From assembly GCA_039000515.1 (NCBI GenBank), contig JBCFYV010000012.1, forward strand, positions 13,600,200-13,664,199: a stretch of 64,000 nucleotides of DNA, given 5' to 3'. The notes under the pieces are model-generated. The model saw only the letters and a program-made list of their open reading frames with translations, had not been told where the DNA came from and made no database searches. This DNA is from Timema cristinae. Taxonomy: Eukaryota; Arthropoda; Insecta; Phasmatodea; Timematidae. This document shows, piece by piece, positions 60,294-64,000 of this stretch (the stretch's first letter is position 1; each line of letters begins with the position of its first letter). The translations under genes were made by a program, and so were the position numbers.

Positions 60294-63200
60294 AATCAAC
60301 TTTTTTGCGTTCAGTTATATATACAACATAACATAAAAAACTAGATTTAGAGTGAAAAATTATAATAGGGGCCAATAATTTATTAATTTAAAACCATTAT
60401 TTGTATCCCAACAATATACTTTTCATTGCAAATATGTTTGGTAGTATTTCTTATAAAATATGCCTTGTGATAGAAAATGTTTGTTATTTAAGAAACTAAA
60501 CCTATTCAGTTTCTTAATTTAAGATTTTCCGAAAAGCCAAACAAACTATCAAATATTTATTATACTTATTAATCAGAATAACATCAGGTTGATTAATATT
60601 TTACATTCAAAATTACTAGGGCTTGCCCCATTTGCCATCAGGTCTGATGCGCTAGACTTACATTTTACATTTGATCACTTTTATAAGTGTTTGAGTTTAA
60701 GTACACGATGGGTGTATTGACTTAGTCATTAAAATAAATATAACTAGTATTCTAGGTTTTACATAGCTATTAACTATCATACATACATATACATATATAT
60801 TAACTAATATATATATATACAATATTGCTTGAAGAGGTCCTAGAGAGTTTACATTTTTTATTTTTTATTCATATTTTAAGTACAATTTGAATAAATCTGT
60901 GCTCTAAAATAGCGTCTACATTGTACATTATACTTTACCTTAAAGGCAAAATATCCTTTATTCTTTTCCAGAATAGTAGCTCAATTTTAATTGCTTTCAT
61001 GTATTTTTATAAGCCTAAGGCTTACAAGTACCAGCTAATTTTATCACAAAAAGTTTCGAATTTTTTCAACCTTTCTTTTAAAATTTCCAAGCTCAAATAT
61101 TAATTGACTATCTATGAAACGTAAATACACATCCAATTGTTTTGAATTTGGTTGTATGTAATTTAAAAAAATCAAATAGATGTTAACTTTTATCTAGAAA
61201 ATATATTAAGATTTTATATATTTTAAATAAATATGTTCCTAAATTGGAGTGATATGGTATTTTACTTCTAGTTTATCTTTGATATATTTTATGTACGTTA
61301 AAATAAGTATTACTACTCATTTTTAATGTGAAAATGGATTATATCATAAGCTTACCATCATCCGATTACACGCTCTTATTTTATTTAAAGTTGCTTTAAA
61401 ACATAATTTATTTTAGCTTGTCCTTTTCTGAAATAATTATAAGACAAAAATATATAAATAATTTATTCTTTTAAATAAATTTACAGGTCCACAACACTTG
61501 AGAAACTAAGAGCAAATAAACCATATATTACAGATGTTTAAATATATGATAACACAAAAGTTAATAGCAACATAAGATACAAATTATTTATTTCAATGAG
61601 TGAAAATATATTTAAAACACTTAAGCCATTTATGATTGAAAAAATTGTACAATCAGAAGGTTTAAGTTTGGGTTTGATATATACTTGTATTCTTTTAATT
61701 AAATCATTATTTCATTTATCTGTTATGTCGTATGCTTCATCATGAACAATATTGTTATTACGACAGTATTAAAGGTCGTATAAAATAAATGCCTAAGGAA
61801 ACGAACATGGTTTGTTGGTTAAAAGAGTGCCATATAGTTTCAATATTCTTTGGAAAGGGAGTGGAGGATGGTAGAATGTTGGGATATTCTGTCATTAGTT
61901 TGTATGTTCGGCAGAGGACATGCTACTGCTGCTTGTTTTCTGTTTATTTTTATTTTTTTAGAGGAAAAATATACTTTGAGAGCTTGTTTCAGTTTTTCCA
62001 TAGGGTTTCTATAACGAGTCTTGATAAAAACCTAGATAATTAGTGTAACTATACACATTTTTTGGTAAACTTCGGTACAATTATTTTTCTAAAAAGGGTT
62101 TCAAAGCTATTTCAGTATGATTTATAAACAAAACACAACATCTTTAAAAAAACTTTGAAATATAATCTAGAGTCTTTTGTAAATATTATTATTAATATTA
62201 GAGCTGGATAGGACAGATAAAGTTATAAAGTTTTATGTATTAAAAGCTTTTCCTGCATAAAGGCTTTTTATTTCCTATATTACTTTTATAACTATAGTTC
62301 ATAACAACAAAATAAAAAGTATTTAATACTAAAAGTAAATAAGTTTTTATCAAAGTTTAATTTAAATCATGCACCAACATCTCATAATCTAATGGTTTTC
62401 GGATAATGACTAACACTTAAAGCTAAAGACAAAGTCTAATTTAAACAAAATCGAACAATTGGTTCATCTCTTAACCCATACGAATGCAAATGATAAACTA
62501 TGCTAATTTCTCTTTTGTTACTAACATTTATGCTATTTCCTCTTGTTAGAAAAAATAGCTATTAGCTTGAATATAAATGTACCACTTTCACTTCTCCTAA
62601 AATATACGATTGGGTTTCAAGAGAATGAATATTCATTAATGCATCAGACTTCCATTCTAAACCTTTTTTAAATTAGTGGATAATTTTCTAATTTTGTTTA
62701 AACTAAGAGTTTGTTTAGAGTATTACATTATGATTTAAATATGTATAAACATTTTGTAAAACTGGAAGATATTAAAAACTTTCTGTTTCTTGATTTAATT
62801 AAACAATAGTTATTGACACGAATAGATGAACACGTGGACTAAATGTCGGGCTCAAGTTAACTAGTTGTCTGGTACGGATATGCTGAAATTTAGATTCCTG
62901 CTAAGTTATTCACGACCTTACTTTCTTGCAAATACAAGTACATTTCCTCAAGTTTATATAAAATGCGTAAAGCATTACCAGATGGAGGGACAAGATTTTA
63001 TTTTATTTTGTTATAGAAAATTAATTTACTATTTGTTATTAAAAAAAGCTAGTTCAAATAAAAATACAAGTGCAGCTCAATTATTATTTTTTAAATACTA
63101 TTTTTATATATTTTTAAATAGTAAGAAACGTACGGTCAAAATAACCAGTATAGGCGAATGCAATATATTTATTAACCTATTTTAATACTATTTTTGATTA

Positions 63201-64000
63201 AAAAAATTTAATTTTCTTAAATTTAAATTGGTTCCAATTAATATGAGTTTTAAAATTATAGGAATATAAATAATAACTTTTGGCTATCGTAACTGCTTCT
63301 AAACTGGTTTGACGTTATTTCTAGTTTGAAACTTCACCGATATAAAACTCTACACTTCACTGATGTAGTTCATAGCACCGTGGAGACACAGCCACGGATA
63401 TATGAAATGAAAATAAAATTGAAATGGATATTTTTTGTCACACCTGTGTAATGGTTCCTTTATGTTTGAGATGCGTCGAAATTCAAAAACTGGTTATGGT
63501 CAAGTGTGACTTTATAGAGGCCATGGGATTTTATGAAAGAAAAAGTAATATCACTCCGGCTGAAATAACCGAAATTGAATTTATTCATTGGAAGTTTAAT
63601 CGTTGTATTATAGTGTCATAAAATTTAATTGGATTTTAAAATATAACTTTTAATGGAAAAAACAGACTAAAGACAAATGAAGTACTATTCAAGGCTGTAA
63701 CCAGCCCAAAATATCATGAAGATTCGGGGGTACCAACCAACAGCTGCTAAATATAAAATAATTACTAAAATTAAATTATTCTAGAAGCTACCTGGAACTA
63801 GGCTTTATGTCAATTAATGGTAGAAATAAATTATTTTCTTGTATAAATTTGTATAAGTTTTAGAGAAAATTACGTAACACCTCCTCCCTCCTCTATAAAA
63901 ATGATCATTGAGCATTTCTTATATAAAGGCAAATCAATAAATTGGCCCTCCTCTAGATTTTATTCCCTCTCCTATTATATTTACAAATATTATACGATAA
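60294..64000. other. AT-rich unique DNA, no gene seen
   Basis: Open frames of 60 to 106 codons at 60921-61103, 61789-62043, 62865-63185 and 63424-63621 (all plus) have AT-driven composition (Phe, Ile, Lys, Tyr, Asn). They have no recognisable domain and no convincing splice context. I see no transposon, RNA gene or tandem repeat in this stretch. Confidence 0.45.

Noticed and set aside
62865..63185. 106-codon plus-strand frame
   Set aside because: Composition (Phe, Lys, Tyr, Ser) follows the AT-rich DNA; no recognisable motif or homologous family.

Overview
This is a 64-kb, strongly AT-rich eukaryotic window that I read as intergenic (or deep-intronic) DNA. I could not identify any intact host protein-coding gene. 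All convincing coding similarity belongs to dead transposons. The mix of two tRNA-derived SINE families, a mariner-type transposase fossil, a non-LTR retrotransposon fossil and long simple repeats fits an arthropod, most likely an insect with a large AT-rich genome. The species cannot be settled from the sequence alone. Prokaryotic categories (operons, ribosome binding sites, CRISPR, integration sites) do not apply.

Layout. 1-2585 is the end of a 46-bp satellite array (about 56 copies) containing a duplicated block of about 11 monomers. 2586-25850 is AT-rich unique DNA with scattered SINEs, a decayed tandem repeat of about 100 bp (15800-16383), a 62-bp imperfect palindrome (17218-17279) and a nested foldback structure (19728-19932). 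25858-26816 is almost 1 kb of an ATGT-type tetranucleotide repeat. 26817-35600 holds a full-length SINE, a 22-bp perfect inverted repeat around an AT tract and an 84-bp repeat in three copies. 35624-36899 is a complete-length but dead mariner-like element with recognisable terminal inverted repeats and a TA target duplication. 36900-53395 is unique DNA plus many decayed SINEs. 53396-56030 is a nest of mobile elements: a young SINE with a perfect 15-bp target duplication, then a dead LINE whose reverse transcriptase is split by a 430-bp insertion. That insertion has a 7-bp target duplication, terminal direct repeats of about 70 bp and a tRNA-Lys-like segment. The LINE is also interrupted by a 55-bp minisatellite. 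56860-57810 is a degenerate pyrimidine-rich repeat field with a purine-rich inverted arm. 60028-60285 is a 5'-truncated SINE.

How the parts work together. SINE-A (tRNA-Glu/Gly-like head) and SINE-B (tRNA-Leu/Ser-like head) have unrelated heads but share one 3' tail of about 45 bp ending in a trinucleotide repeat. Target duplications of 15, 11 and 8 bp and graded 5' truncation, down to a copy that is only the 48-bp tail, point to mobilisation by a single LINE that recognises this tail. Several GC-richer islands could be regulatory DNA or unrecognised exons, but none gave an identifiable product.
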